Source: Euptelea pleiosperma
Lineage: Eukaryota > Streptophyta > Magnoliopsida > Ranunculales > Eupteleaceae
Assembly (NCBI GenBank): GCA_035048495.1
Contig: JASUTR010000031.1
Span: 496,001 to 560,000 of the forward strand
DNA: 64,000 nucleotides
Reading direction: 5' to 3'
The translations under genes were made by a program, and so were the position numbers. This document shows, piece by piece, positions 40,842 to 52,037 of this stretch; within the stretch, counting starts at the first letter, position 1, and the number at the start of each line of letters is the position of its first letter. The notes below the pieces were generated by a model. That model was not told where the DNA came from. It saw only the letters and a program-made list of their open reading frames with translations, and searched no databases.

Positions 40842-43800
40842 ATTGTTATAGAAGATATTGGGTCAAATTACGAGGTCCGGTCGAGAACAAGTCACTAGTT
40901 ATAGACTTCGGAATGTAACGCACAAACTAAGTCCAACTAGAGTCATTGACACACGAATGGAGCAAACTTGTTTCGACTGTCCCGAATCTTGTTCCAAAAC
41001 TTCAAATGTGTTTAAACAATTGCAATAGAAGATATAGAGTCAAATTACGAGGTCCGGTTGAGAACAAGTCACTAGTTATAGGCTTAGGAATGTAACACAC
41101 AAACTGAGTCCATTTAGAGACATTGACGCACGGATGGAGCAAACTTGTTTCGACCGTCCCGAATCTTGTTCCCAGACTTCAAATGTGTTTAAACAATTGT
41201 AATGGAAGAAATTGAGTCAAATTACGAGATCCGGTTGCGAAAAAGTCACTTGTTATAAGCTTAGGAATGTAACGCACAAACTGAGTCTACTTAGAATCAT
41301 TGACGCACGGATGGGGCAAACTTGTTTCAACAGTCCTGAATCTTGTTTCTAAAATTCAAATGTGTTTAAACAATTGTAATGGAAGAGATTGAGTCAAATT
41401 ACGTGGTCCGGTGGCGAAAAAGTGACTTGTTATAAGCTTAGGAATGTAACGCACAAACTGAGTCCAATTAGAGTCAGTGACGCACGGATGGGGCAAACTT
41501 GTTTCCACAGTCCTGAATCTTGTTTCTACAATTCAAATGTGTTTAAACAATTGTAGTGGAAGAGATTGACTCAAATTACATGGTCCGGTTGCGAAAAAGT
41601 CACTTGTTATAAGCTTAGGAATGTAACGCACAAACTGAGTCCAATTGGAGTCATTGACGCACGGATGGAGCAAACTTGTTCCGACAGTCCCGAATCTTGT
41701 TCCTACACTTCAAATGTGTTTAAACAATTGTAATAGAAGATATTGAGTCTATTTACGAGGTCCGGTTGAGAACAAGTCACTAGTTATAGGCTTAGGAATG
41801 TAACACACAAACTGAGTCCAATTAGCGACATTGACGCACGGATGGAGCAAACTTGTTTCGACTGTCCCGAATCTTGTTCCAAGACTTCAAATGTGTTTAA
41901 ACAATTATAATAAAAGAGATTGAGTCAAATTACCTGTTCCGGTTGCGAAAAAGTCACTTGTTATAAGCTTAGGAATGTAACGCACAAACTGAGTCCAATT
42001 GGAGTCATTGACGCACGGATGGAGCAAACTTGTTCCGACAGTCCCGAATCTTGTTCCTACACTTCAAATGTGTTTAAACAATTGTAATAGAAGATACTGA
42101 GTCTATTTACGAGGTCCGGTTGAGAACAAGTCACTAGTTATAGGCTTAGGAATGTAACAAACAAACTGAGTCCAATTAGCGACATTGACGCACGGATGGA
42201 GCAAACTTGTTTCGACTGTCCCGAATCTTGGTCCAAGACTTCAAATGTGTTTAAACAATTATAATAAAAGAGATTGAGTCAAATTACCTGTTCCGGTTGC
42301 GAAAAAGTCACTTGTTATAAGCTTAGGAATGTAACGCACAAACTGAGTCCAATTAGAGTCATTGACGCACGGATGGGGCAAACTTGTTTCGACAGTCCTG
42401 AATCTTGTTTCTACAATTCAAATGTGTTTAAACAATTGTAATAGAGGATATTGAGTCAAATTACGAGGTCCGGTGGAGAACAAGTCACTTGTTATAGGCT
42501 TAGGAATGTAACACACAAACTGAATCCAATTAGAGATATTGACGCACGGATGGAGCAAACTTGTTTCAACCGTCCCGAATCTTGTTCTAAGACTTCAAAT
42601 GTGTTTAAACAATTGTAATGGAAGAGATTGAGTCAAATTACCAGGTCCGATTGCGAAAAAGTCACTTGTTATAAGCTTCGGAATGTAACGCACAAACGGA
42701 GTCCAATTAGAGTCATTGACGCACGGAAGGGGCAAACTTGTTTAACAGTCCTGAATCTCTTTGCAGTGCCTCAAATGTGTTTAAACAATTGTAATAGAAG
42801 ATATTGAGTCAAATTACGCGGTCCGGTTGAGAATAAGTCACTAGTTATAGGCTTAGAAATGTGACACACAAACTGAATCCAATTAGAGACATTGACGCAC
42901 GGATGGAGCAAACTTGTTTCGACCATCCCGAATCTTGTTCCAAGACTTCAAATGTGTTTAGACAATTGTAATGGAAGAGATTGAGTCAAATTACCTGGTC
43001 CGGTTGCGAAAAAGTCACTTGTTATAAGCTTTGGAAGGTAACGCACAAACTGAGTCCAATTAGAGTCATTGACGCACGGATGGGGCAAACTTGTTTGACA
43101 GTCCCGAATCTTATTCCAACACTTCAAATGCGTTAAAACAATTGTTATAGAAGATATTGGGTCAAATTACGAGGTCCGATCGAGAACAAGTCACTAGTTA
43201 TAGACTTCGGAATGTAACGCACAAACTAAGTCCAACTAGAGTCATTGACATACGAATGGAGCAAACTTGTTTCGACTGTCCCGAATCTTGTTCCAAGACT
43301 TCAAATGTGTTTAAACAATTATAATAAAAGAGATTGAGTCAAATTACCTGTTCCGGTTGCAAAAAAGTCACTTGTTATAAGCTTAGGAATGTAACGCACA
43401 AACTGAGTCCAATTGGAGTCAATGACGCACGGATGGAGCAAACTTGTTCCGACAGTCCCGAATCTTGTTTCTACACTTCAAATGTGTTTAAACAATTGTA
43501 ATAGAAGATATTGAGTCTATTTACGAGGTCCGGTTGAGAACAAGTCACTAGTTATAGGCTTAGGAATGTAACAAACAAACTAAGTCCAATTAGCGACATT
43601 GACGCACGGATGGAGCAAACTTGTTTCGACTGTCCCGAATCTTGTTCCAAGACTTCAAATGTGTTTAAACAATTATAATAAAAGAGATTGAGTCAAATTA
43701 CCTGTTCCGGTTGCGAAAAAGTCACTTGTTATAAGCTTAGGAATGTAACGCACAAACTGAGTCCAATTGGAGTCATTGACGCACGGATGGAGCAAACTTG

Positions 43801-45616
43801 TTCCGACAGTCCCGAATCTTGTTCCTACACTTCAAATGTGTTTAAACAATTGTAATAGAAGATATTGAGTCTATTTACGAGGTCCGGTTGAGAACAAGTC
43901 ACTAGTTATAGGCTTAGGAATGTAACAAACAAACTGAGTCCAATTAGCGACATTGACGCACGGATGGAGCAAACTTGTTTCGATTGTCCCGAATCTTGTT
44001 CCAAGACTTCAAATGTGTTTAAACAATTATAATAAAAGAGATTGACTCAAATTACCTGTTCCGGTTGCGAAAAAGTCACTTGTTATAAGCTTAGGAATGT
44101 AACGCACAAACTGACTCCAATTAGAGTCATTGACGCACGGATGGGGCAAACTTGTTTCGACAGTCCTGAATCTTGTTTCTACAATTCAAATGTGTTTAAA
44201 CAATTGTAATAGAGGATATTGAGTCAAATTACGAGGTCCGGTGGAGAACAAGTCACTTGTTATATGCTTAGGAATGTAACACACAAACTGAATCCAATTA
44301 GAGACATTGACGCACGGATGGAGCAAACTTGTTTCAACCGTCCCGAATCTTGTTCCAAGACTTCAAATGTGTTTAAACAATTGTAATGGAAGAGATTGAG
44401 TCAAATTACCAGGTCCGATTGTGAAAAAGTCACTTGTTATAAGCTTCGGAATGTAACGCACAAACGGAGTCCAATTAGAGTCATTGACGCACGGAAGGGG
44501 CAAACTTGTTTAACAGTCCTGAATCTCTTTGCAGCGCCTCAAATGTGTTTAAACAATTGTAATAGAAGATATTGAGTCAAATTACGAGGTCCGGTTGAGA
44601 ATAAGTCACTAGTTATAGGCTTAGGAATGTGACACACAAACTGAATCCAATTAGAGACATTGACGCACGGATGGAGCAAACTTGTTTCGACCATCCCGAA
44701 TCTTGTTCCAAGACTTCAAATGTGTTTAGACAATTGTAATGGAAGAGATTGAGTCAAATTACCTGGTCCGGTTGTGAAAAAGTCACTTGTTATAAGCTTC
44801 GGAAGGTAACGCTCAAACTGAGTCCAATTAGAGTCATTGACGCACGGATGGGGCAAACTTGTTTGACAGTCCCGAATCTTATTCCAATACTTCAAATGCA
44901 TTAAAACAATTGTTATAGAAGATATTGGGTCAAATTACGAGGTCCGATCGAGAACAAGTCACTAGTTATAGACTTCGGAATGTAACGCACAAACTAAGTC
45001 CAACTAGAGTCATTGACACACGAATGGAGCAAACTTGTTTCGACTGTCCCGAATCTTGTTACAAGACTTCAAATATGTTTAAACAATTATAATAAAAGAG
45101 ATTGAGTCAAATTACCTGTTCCGGTTGCGAAAAAGTCACTTGTTATAAGCTTAGGAATGTAACGCACAAACTGAGTCCAATTGGAGTCATAGACGCACGG
45201 ATGGAGCAAACTTGTTCCGACAGTCCCGAATCTTGTTCCTACACTTCAAATGTGTTTAAACAATTGTAATAGAAGATATTGAGTCTATTTATGAGGTCCG
45301 GTTGAGAACAAGTCACTAGTTATAGGCTTAGGAATGTAACACACAAACTGAGTCCAATTAGCGACATTGACGCACGGATGGAGCAAACTTGTTTCGACTG
45401 TCCCGAATCTTGTTCCAAGACTTCAAATGTGTTTAAACAATTATAATAAAAGAGATTGAGTCAAATTACCAGGTCCGGTTGCGAAAAAGTCACTTGTTAT
45501 AAGCTTAGGAATGTAACGCACAAATTGAGTCCAATTAGAGTCATTGACGAACGGATGAGGCAAACTTGTTTAACAGTCCTGAATCTCTTTGCAGCGCCTC
45601 AAATGTGTTAAAACAA
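40842..45616 (+). repeat. Satellite mixed class I/III HORs
   Basis: A (40842), B, C, D, E, F, G, F, G'', L', M', J', K' make a 13-mer of 2300 bp. Then A3 (43142), G, F, G, F, G'', L', M', J', K' make a 10-mer of 1768 bp. Then A3 (44910), G, F and a G/M hybrid. Class I heads are joined here to class III tails. Confidence 0.82.
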
Positions 45617-46677
45617 TTGTTATAGAAGATATTGGGTCAAATTACGAGGTCCTGTCGAGAACAAGTCACTAGTTATAGACTTCGGAATGTAACGCCCAAA
45701 CTAAGTCCAATTAGAGTCATTGACGCACGAAAGGAGCAAACTTGTTTCGACTGTCCCGGATCTTGTTCCAAGACTTCAAATGTGTTTAAACAATTGTAAT
45801 AGAAGAGATTGAGTGAAATTACCAGGTTCGATTGTGAAAAAATCACTTGTTATAAGCTTAGGAATGTAACGGACAAACTGAGTCCAATTAGAGTCATTGA
45901 CGCACGGATGGGGCAAACTTGTTACGACAGTCCCGAATCTTGTTCCTACACTTCAAATGTGTTTAAACAATTGTAATAGAAGATATTGAGTCAAATTACG
46001 AGGTCCGGTTGAGAATAAGTCACTAGTTATAGGCTTAGGAATGTGACACACAAACTGAATCCAACTAGAGACATTGACGCACGGATGGAGCAAACTTGTT
46101 TCGACCATCCCGAATCTTGTTCCAAGACTTCAAATGTGTTTAGACAATTGTAATGGAAGAGATTGAGTCAAATTACCTGGTCCGGTTGCGAAAAAGTCAC
46201 TTGTTATAAGCTTCGGAAGGTAACGCACAAACTGAGACCAATTCGAATCATTGACGCACGGATGGGGCAAACTTGTTTGATTGTCCCGAATCTTATTCCA
46301 ACACTTCAAATGCGTTAAGACAATTGTTATAGAAGATATTGGGTCCAATTACGAGGTCCGATCGAGAACAAGTCACTAGTTATAGACTTCGGAATGTAAC
46401 GCACAAACTAAGTCCAACTAGAGTCATTGACACACGAATGGAGCAAACTTGTTTCGACTGTCCCGAAACTTGTTCCAAAACTTCAAATGTGTTTAAACAA
46501 TTGCAATAGAAGATATAGAGTCAAATTACAAGGTCCGGTTGAGAACAAGTCACTAGTTATAGGCTTAGGAATGTAACACACAAACTGAGTCCAATTAGAA
46601 ACATTGACGCACGGATGGAGCAAACTTGTTTCGACCGTCCCGAATCTTGTTCCCAGACTTCAAATGTGTTTAAACAA

Positions 46678-46833
46678 TTATAATGGAAGAGATTGAGTAA
46701 AATTACGTGGTCCGGTTGCGAAAAAGTCACTTGTTATAAGCTTAGGAATGTAACGCACAAACTGAGTCCAATTAGAGTCATTGAAGCACGGATGGGGCAA
46801 ACTTGTTCCAACGCTTCAAATGTGTTTAAACAA
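46678..46833 (+). repeat. 156-bp short satellite monomer (S type)
   Basis: Same 21-bp deletion, here in the diverged edge region and outside the 8-mer HOR. Confidence 0.92.
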
Positions 46834-48602
46834 TTGTAATAGAAGATATTGAGTCAAATTACGAGGTCCGGTTGGGAACAAGTCACTAGTTATAGGCTTA
46901 GGAATGTAACACACAAACTGAGTCCAATTAGAGACATTGACGCACGGATGGAGCAAACTTGTTTCGACTGTCCCGAATCTTGTTCCAAGACTTCAAATGT
47001 GTTTAAACAATTGTAATGGAAGAGATTGAGTCAAATTACGTGGTCCGGTTGCAAAAAAGTCACATGTTATAAGCTTAGGAATGTAACCCACAAACTGAGT
47101 CCAATTAGAGTCATTGACGCACGGATGGGGCAAAGTTGTTTCGACAGTTCTGAATCTTGTTTCTACAATTCAAATGTGTTTCAACAATTCTAATAGAAGA
47201 TATTGAGTCAAATTACGAGGTCCGGTTGAGAACAAGTCACTAGTTATAGGCTTAGGAATGTGACACACAAACTGAATCCAATTAGAGACATTGACGCACG
47301 GATGGAGCAAACTTGTTTTGACCATCCCGAATCTTGTCCCAAGACTTCAAATATGTTTAGACAATTGTAATGGAAGAGATTGAGTCAAATTACCAGGTCC
47401 GGTTGCGAAAAAGTCACTTGTTATAAGGTTCGGAATGTAACTCACAAACTGAGTCCAATTAGAGTCATTGACGCACGGATGGGGCAAACTTGTTTAACAG
47501 TCCTAAATCTTGTTCCAACACTTTAAATGTGTTAAAACAATTGTAATAGAAGATATTGGGTCAAATTATGAGGTCCGGTCGAGAACAAGTCACTAGTTAT
47601 AGACTTCGGAATGTAACGCCCAAACTAAGTCCAATTAGAGTCATTGACGAACGAATGGAGCAAACTTGTTTCGACTGTCCCGAATCTGGTTCCAATACTT
47701 CAAATGTGTTTAAACAATTGTAATAGAAGATATAGAGTCAAATTACGAGATCCGGTTGAGAACAAGTCACTAGTTATAGGCTTAGGAATGTAACACACAA
47801 ACTGAGTGCAATTAGAGACATTGACGCACGGATGGAGCAAACTTGTTTCGACCGTCCCGAATCTTGTTCCAAGACTTCAAATGTGTTTAAACAATTCTAA
47901 TAGAAGAGATTGAGTCAAATTACCAGGTTCGGTTGTGAAAAAATCACTTGTTATAAGCTTAGGAATGTAACGCACAAACTGAGTCCAATTTGAGTCATTG
48001 ACGCACGGATGGGGCAAACTTGTTTCGACAGTCCCGAATCTTGTTCCAACACTTCAAATGTCTTAAAACAATTGTAATAGAAGATATCGAGTCAAATTAC
48101 GAGGTCCGGTTGAGAACAAGTCACTAGTTAAAGGCTTCGGAATGTAACGCACAAATTAAGTCCAATTAGAGTCATTGACGCACGAATGGAGCAAACTTGT
48201 TTCGACTATCCCGAATCTTGCTCCAACACTTCAAATATGTTTAAACAATTGTAATGGAAGAGATTGAGTCAAATTACGTGGTCCGGTTGGGAAAAAGTCA
48301 CTTGTTATAAGCTTAGGAATGTAACGCACAAACTGAGTCCAATTAGAGTCATTGACGCACGGATGGGGCAAACCTGTTACGACAGTCCCGAATCTTGTTC
48401 CAAGAGTTCAAATGTGTTTAAACAATTGTAATAGAAGATATCGAGTCAAATTACGAGGTCGGGTTGAGAACAAGTCACTAGTTATAGGCTTAGGAATGTG
48501 ACACACAAACTGAATCCAATTAGAGACATTGACGCACGGATGGAGCAAACTTGTTTCGACCATCCCGAATCTTGTTCCAAGACTTCAAATGTGTTTAGAC
48601 AA

Positions 48603-48758
48603 TTGTAATGGAAGAGATTGAGTCAAATTACCAGGTCCGGTTGCGAAAAAGTCACTTGTTATAAGCTTAGGAATGTAACGCACAAACTGAGTCCAATTAG
48701 AGTCATTGAAGCACGGATGGGGCAAACTTATTCTAACGCTTCAAATGTGTTTAAAGAA
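48603..48758 (+). repeat. 156-bp short satellite monomer (S type, diverged)
   Basis: Same 21-bp deletion with later substitutions (CAAACTTATTCTAACGCTTC). Confidence 0.9.
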
Positions 48759-49965
48759 TTGTAATAGAAGATATTGAGTCAAATTACGAGGTCCGGTTGG
48801 GAACAAGTCACTAGTTATAGGCTTAGGAATGTAACACACAAACTGAATCCAATTAGAGACATTGACGCACGGATGGAGCAAACTTGTTTTGACTGTCCTG
48901 AATCTTGTTCCAAGACTTCAAATGTGTTTAAACAATTGTAATGGAAGAGATTGAGTCAAATTACGTGGTCCGGTTGCGAAAAAGTCACTTGTTATAAGCT
49001 TAGGAATGTAACGCACAAACTGAGTCCAATTAGAGTCATTGACGCACAGATGGGGCAAACTTGTTTCGACAGTTCTGAATCTTGTTTCTACAATTCAAAT
49101 GTGTTTCAACAATTCTAATAGAAGATATTGAGTCAAATTACGAGGTCCGGTTGAGAACAAGTCACTAGTTATAGGCTTAGGAATGTGACACACAAACTGA
49201 ATCTAATTAGAGACATTGACGCACGGATGGAGCAAACTTGTTTTGACCATCCAGAATCTTGTTCTAAGACTTCAAATGTGTTTAGACAATTGTAATGGAA
49301 GAGATTGAGTCAAATTACCAGGTCCGGTTGCAAAAAAGTCACTTGCTATAAGCTTCGGAATGTAACGCACAAACTGAGTCCAATTAGAGTCATTGACGCA
49401 CGGAAGGGGCAAACTTGTTTAACAGTCCTGAATCTTGTTCCAACACTTCAAATGTGTTAAAACAATTGTTATAGAAGATATTGGGTCAAATTACGAGGTC
49501 CGGTCGAGAACAAGTCACTAGTTATAGACTTCGGAATGTAACGCCCAAACTAAGTCCAATTAGAGTCATTGATGCACGAATGGAGCAAACTTGTTTCGAC
49601 TGTCCCGAATCTGGTTCCAATACTTCAAATGTGTTTAAACAATTGTAATAGAAAATATAGAGTCAAATTACATGATCCGGTTGAGAACAAGTCACTAGTT
49701 ATAGGCTTAGGAATGTAACACACAAACTAAGTGCAATTAGAGACATTGACGCACGGATGGAGCAAACTTGTTTCGACCATCATAAATCTTGTTCCAAAAC
49801 TTCAAATGTGTTTAAACAATTGTAATAGAAGAGATTGAGTCAAATTACCAGGTTCGGTTGTGAAAAAATCACTTGTTATAAGCTTAGGAATGTAATGCAC
49901 AAACTGAGTCCAATTTGAGTTATTGACGCACGGATGGGGAAAACTTGTTTCGACAGTCCTGAATC

Positions 49966-50635
49966 TTTTTTTTTTTTTTTGGGAGTTAAGCTTGGGGTTA
50001 GGCGGACCCCTACCTGTATATAGAGAAATCAAGATCGGATGTACAAACAGCCTGAAGAATCCTCCGAGAGGATTGCGACAAGGCTATCAGGAAAAGAAGT
50101 GGGAAACAAAAGATTACATCCAAGAGAGTGATCCAAATTGGCTAAATGATCAGCAGCTCTATTGGCCTCTCTAAACACATGAGAGATCTCAAATGTGTCA
50201 AATTTGGAACTACAATGCATGATATCCAAGACCAGCTTGCGAGCTCGCCACCGCTTGTGCTGAATCGGAACCAACTTGTATAGAAGTCAATCCTCTAGAG
50301 TAAGCAAGATTGAGACCAATGGAAATAGCCTGAAGTTCATGAAAGATAACCGATATTTTAGGACTCCCACCAGTGAATGCAACTGGGGCCAAACCATGAG
50401 AATCACGAAGTAATCCCCCATAACCAGCTGAGCGTTCTTTCATAGAACCATCGGTATTAAGAAGCCAGGTGTTGTTGTGAGGAGCAATCCATTTGCAAAA
50501 GGTCGGAACTTGATGAAAAAACTTGGGTGAAATTTGCCACGAGCCAAAGAATTCTCTACTCCGGGGAGAGTCTTCAACTTTGAATTCTTTCGAACCAAAT
50601 CTAGCTCTAGTAATATCCAAGACTTGGTTTAGAAT
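49966..50635 (-). mobile_element. LINE retrotransposon, 3' end, minus strand
   Basis: The 15-T run at 49966-49980, fused to a satellite monomer broken mid-unit, reads on the minus strand as a poly(A) tail. Upstream of it (50028-49981) is a short 3' UTR, then the stop codon and the end of an RNase H-like domain (50635-50029). A poly(A)-ended element without LTRs and with a C-terminal RNase H domain is a plant LINE (L1-type). The 5' remainder is not in the window: the element is cut at 50635/50636 by an LTR retrotransposon, so any surviving 5' part would lie beyond 64000. The target-site duplication therefore cannot be checked here. Confidence 0.88.
50029..50635 (-). pseudogene. LINE C-terminal RNase H domain (RVT_3-like), frameshifted
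   Basis: RNase H in plant LINEs degrades the RNA strand of the RNA:DNA hybrid made during target-primed reverse transcription. The first frame shows WLLNTDGS with the first catalytic Asp, GYGGLLRDSHG, the Glu in FHELQAISIGL, and a third acidic residue in GSDSAQAV. It then runs to a stop at about 50210. The domain continues in another frame (about 50271 down to 50029) with KFDTFEISHVFREANRAADH, the usual end of this fold, and stops at 50029. A frameshift, probably with a small deletion, lies near 50240-50260, so the copy is inactive. The apparent start near 50668 is not real: its first codons come from the adjoining LTR. Reverse transcriptase and endonuclease domains are absent from the window. 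Confidence 0.87.
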
Positions 50636-51297
50636 TGATATTCGCTCAAAAGTGCTTATTTTAAGCAATTATCCTGTTAGCGTTATTGCATTCTCCCACG
50701 TTAAAATACTCTATTTATCGACTTTTCTACGTAAGAGTCTCTTTTGTTGCGTCGAACACACTTTTCTGGACGAAATGGTATATTTGCATGCATTAAACAC
50801 ATTTTCGAAAGTCTAGACATGAAGTCATTCTGATAGAGTCTCATTACGCGCTTCTTCTGTCGCAGGAAACCCCGATGGGACAATTCTCGAGACTTGTGGG
50901 CCCAAATCGATCATGAAAGCCCATTATCAAAGCTTAAAGAGCCCACATGCTATGACTAGAAGATATGGGCCAAATATGGGCTGAATAAGAGGACCAAAAA
51001 GCCGGCCCAAAGAACGAAGAGAGCAGGAGAGCCAATGACCAAGAGACGGACCAAAGCGTTTAAAGCCACATGAGTCAGCAAGGAATGATAGTCGACTCTA
51101 CTGGAGAAGCGTGAGGATGGTCACAGTGAAGAACAGGGTTCCAGACCCTCCGCCAGTGCTTTTTTCTATTTTTTTTGATACTTTTTCTCTCATCTCTCCT
51201 TATTCTCTCTCTCTCTTCATCTCTCGATCCTCGAATCTACTGACCTAACCCCAGAACTCCTGCCTATCAGCTCTATCTCATCTCCCTTAGATTTCTG

Positions 51298-51351
51298 ACC
51301 GTTGGATCTTCCATCGGACCGTTGGATCTTCAATCGGACCGTTGGATCTCT
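51298..51351 (+). repeat. 20-bp tandem repeat in the LTR U3
   Basis: ACCGTTGGATCTTCCATCGG (51298-51317) is followed by a copy with one change (51318-51337) and a partial third copy (51338-51351). The same array is in the right LTR at 63158-63211. Its position about 330 bp before the TATA-like box suggests a possible enhancer repeat, by inference only. Confidence 0.85.
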
Positions 51352-51600
51352 CTAGATCCGTCGATCTACCAATTTGGGTCCCAATCAAGTCACCATCCAT
51401 CCGATCGCCTTCAGAATGCCTGTCACATCATCTTGTGAGACGATGGACATCATCAGTCCATGTGGGCCAGTAGCCGGGCCCATCAGCATCGACCCGCTGT
51501 CCGACCAGTTAGTGGACCCCGCGAATTTCAAAAATAATTTTAATTAAATGGGGGGTCCACTAATTGGGGAGATTCCCCATAGAAAAGTAGGTTTTTACTT

Positions 51601-51632
51601 AAAAAAAAAAAAAATATATATATATATATATA
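51601..51632 (+). repeat. A14 plus (TA)n tract in the LTR
   Basis: Fourteen As, then alternating TA to 51632. The matching place in the right LTR is a pure run of 43 As (63461-63503), so this tract has changed length and composition since insertion. Confidence 0.9.
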
Positions 51633-51652
51633 TTTTTTATTTTCAAAAAATA

Positions 51653-51678
51653 CCCTATTTCCATTAATGGAAATAGGG
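51653..51678. promoter_or_regulatory. 26-bp perfect palindrome upstream of the LTR TATA-like box
   Basis: CCCTATTTCCATT is followed directly by its exact reverse complement, with no spacer. It ends 5 bp before TTTATAAG. The right LTR copy (63539-63564) has one mismatch at the centre (TTAAAG). A dimeric-factor binding site is possible but unproven. Confidence 0.8.
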
Positions 51679-51683
51679 AGCTT

Positions 51684-51689
51684 TATAAG
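51684..51689 (+). promoter_or_regulatory. TATA-like box of the left LTR
   Basis: TATAAG within GCTTTATAAGATGAG. The right LTR has TTTAAAAG at the same place (63569-63576). It lies about 1.05 kb into the LTR, a plausible U3/R position, and would drive plus-strand transcription. Confidence 0.6.
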
Positions 51690-51700
51690 ATGAGGGAGAA

Positions 51701-51716
51701 GGGTTCGTTCGAACCC
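51701..51716. other. Inverted repeat just after the TATA-like box
   Basis: GGGTTCG-TT-CGAACCC, 7-bp arms with a 2-bp loop, conserved in the right LTR at 63588-63603. If transcription starts here, it would form a small hairpin at the 5' end of the RNA. Confidence 0.75.
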
Positions 51717-51834
51717 TAATCCCCCTCAAATCTTCTCCTTTCTCTCCCCCTATCAATCCCGCATTCACCCTTGGCCCCATTCTTCTTCTTTTTCTTCTTT
51801 TCTCTTTCTCCTTTTCTTCATCTTCTTCTTCTTC

Positions 51835-51858
51835 GCCGGAGTTGCCTGCAACTCCGGC
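51835..51858. other. Inverted repeat in the LTR (first copy)
   Basis: GCCGGAGTTGC-CT-GCAACTCCGGC, perfect 11-bp arms with a 2-bp loop. A related inverted repeat follows at 52013-52037, with 11-bp arms and a 3-bp loop, and the right LTR has a shorter form at 63726-63747. Confidence 0.8.
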
Positions 51859-51880
51859 CGACTGGTAAGGCATCCGTCTC

Positions 51881-51972
51881 CTTCTCCTTCTCCTTCTTCT
51901 TCTTCTTCTTCTTCTTCTTCTTCTTCTTCTTCTTCTTCTTCTTCTTCTTCTTCTTTTTCTTTTTCTTCTTCT
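51881..51972 (+). repeat. (CTT)n microsatellite in the LTR
   Basis: Nearly pure TTC/CTT repeats of about 90 bp lie between the two GCCGGAGTTGC inverted repeats. The right LTR has only a short, mixed CTT stretch (about 63670-63715), so expansion occurred after insertion. Translated frames across it are runs of Phe or Arg and are not genes. Confidence 0.9.
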
Positions 51973-52012
51973 CATTTTTTTTTTATTTTTATTTTCGTTT
52001 TCACGTCTTCGA

Positions 52013-52037
52013 CCGGAGTTGCAGGCTGCAACTCCGG
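52013..52037. other. Inverted repeat in the LTR (second copy)
   Basis: CCGGAGTTGCA-GGC-TGCAACTCCGG, 11-bp arms, sharing its arm sequence with 51835-51858. The right LTR has a single shorter form, so the CTT expansion and duplication of this block may be linked. Confidence 0.75.

Larger units (their letters stand above)
1..49967 (+). repeat. ~177-bp tandem satellite array with higher-order repeats
   Basis: About 282 head-to-tail monomers, all in one orientation. Most monomer starts (TTG/TTA before TAATRGAAG) are exactly 177 bp apart: 1, 178, 355, 865, 1042, 1219 and so on. Exceptions are 176-bp forms (K, M and A types) and four 156-bp forms. Shared blocks include AGTCAAATTAC, CACAAACTGAGTCCAATTAG, GACGCACGGATGG, GAATCTTGTTC and CAAATGTGTTTAAACAAT. 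There are two subtypes: type 1 with GAACAAGTCACTAGTTATAG, and type 2 with GAAAAAGTCACTTGTTATAA followed by GCTT. The left end is outside the window; the right end is cut by a LINE tail. No gene or mobile element interrupts it. A monomer near nucleosome length with HOR structure is typical of plant centromeric satellites, but centromere function is inferred, not shown. I do not recognise the family. Confidence 0.98.
45617..49967 (+). repeat. Diverged right edge of the satellite array
   Basis: The monomers keep the 177-bp spacing but carry many private changes, for example GTTAAAGGCTTCGG (48120s), CTTGCTATAAGC (49340s), TCTTGCTCCAAC (48210s) and TTTAAAGAATTG (48750s). From about 46324 no HOR order repeats, and two of the four 156-bp monomers lie here. 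The last monomer is cut within GAATCTT by the LINE tail. Reduced homogenisation at an array boundary fits this pattern. Confidence 0.85.

Noticed and set aside
1..49967. CRISPR-like regular repeats
   Set aside because: There are no unique spacers; the whole 177-bp unit repeats and the context is a eukaryotic satellite.
50523..50883. Short frames across the LINE/LTR border
   Set aside because: They join LINE and LTR sequence and match no domain; similar frames in the right LTR (62579-62773) are also LTR sequence.
51701..51716. tRNA-like B-box (GGTTCG...CGAACC)
   Set aside because: It is a short palindrome. There is no A box at the right distance and no cloverleaf around it.
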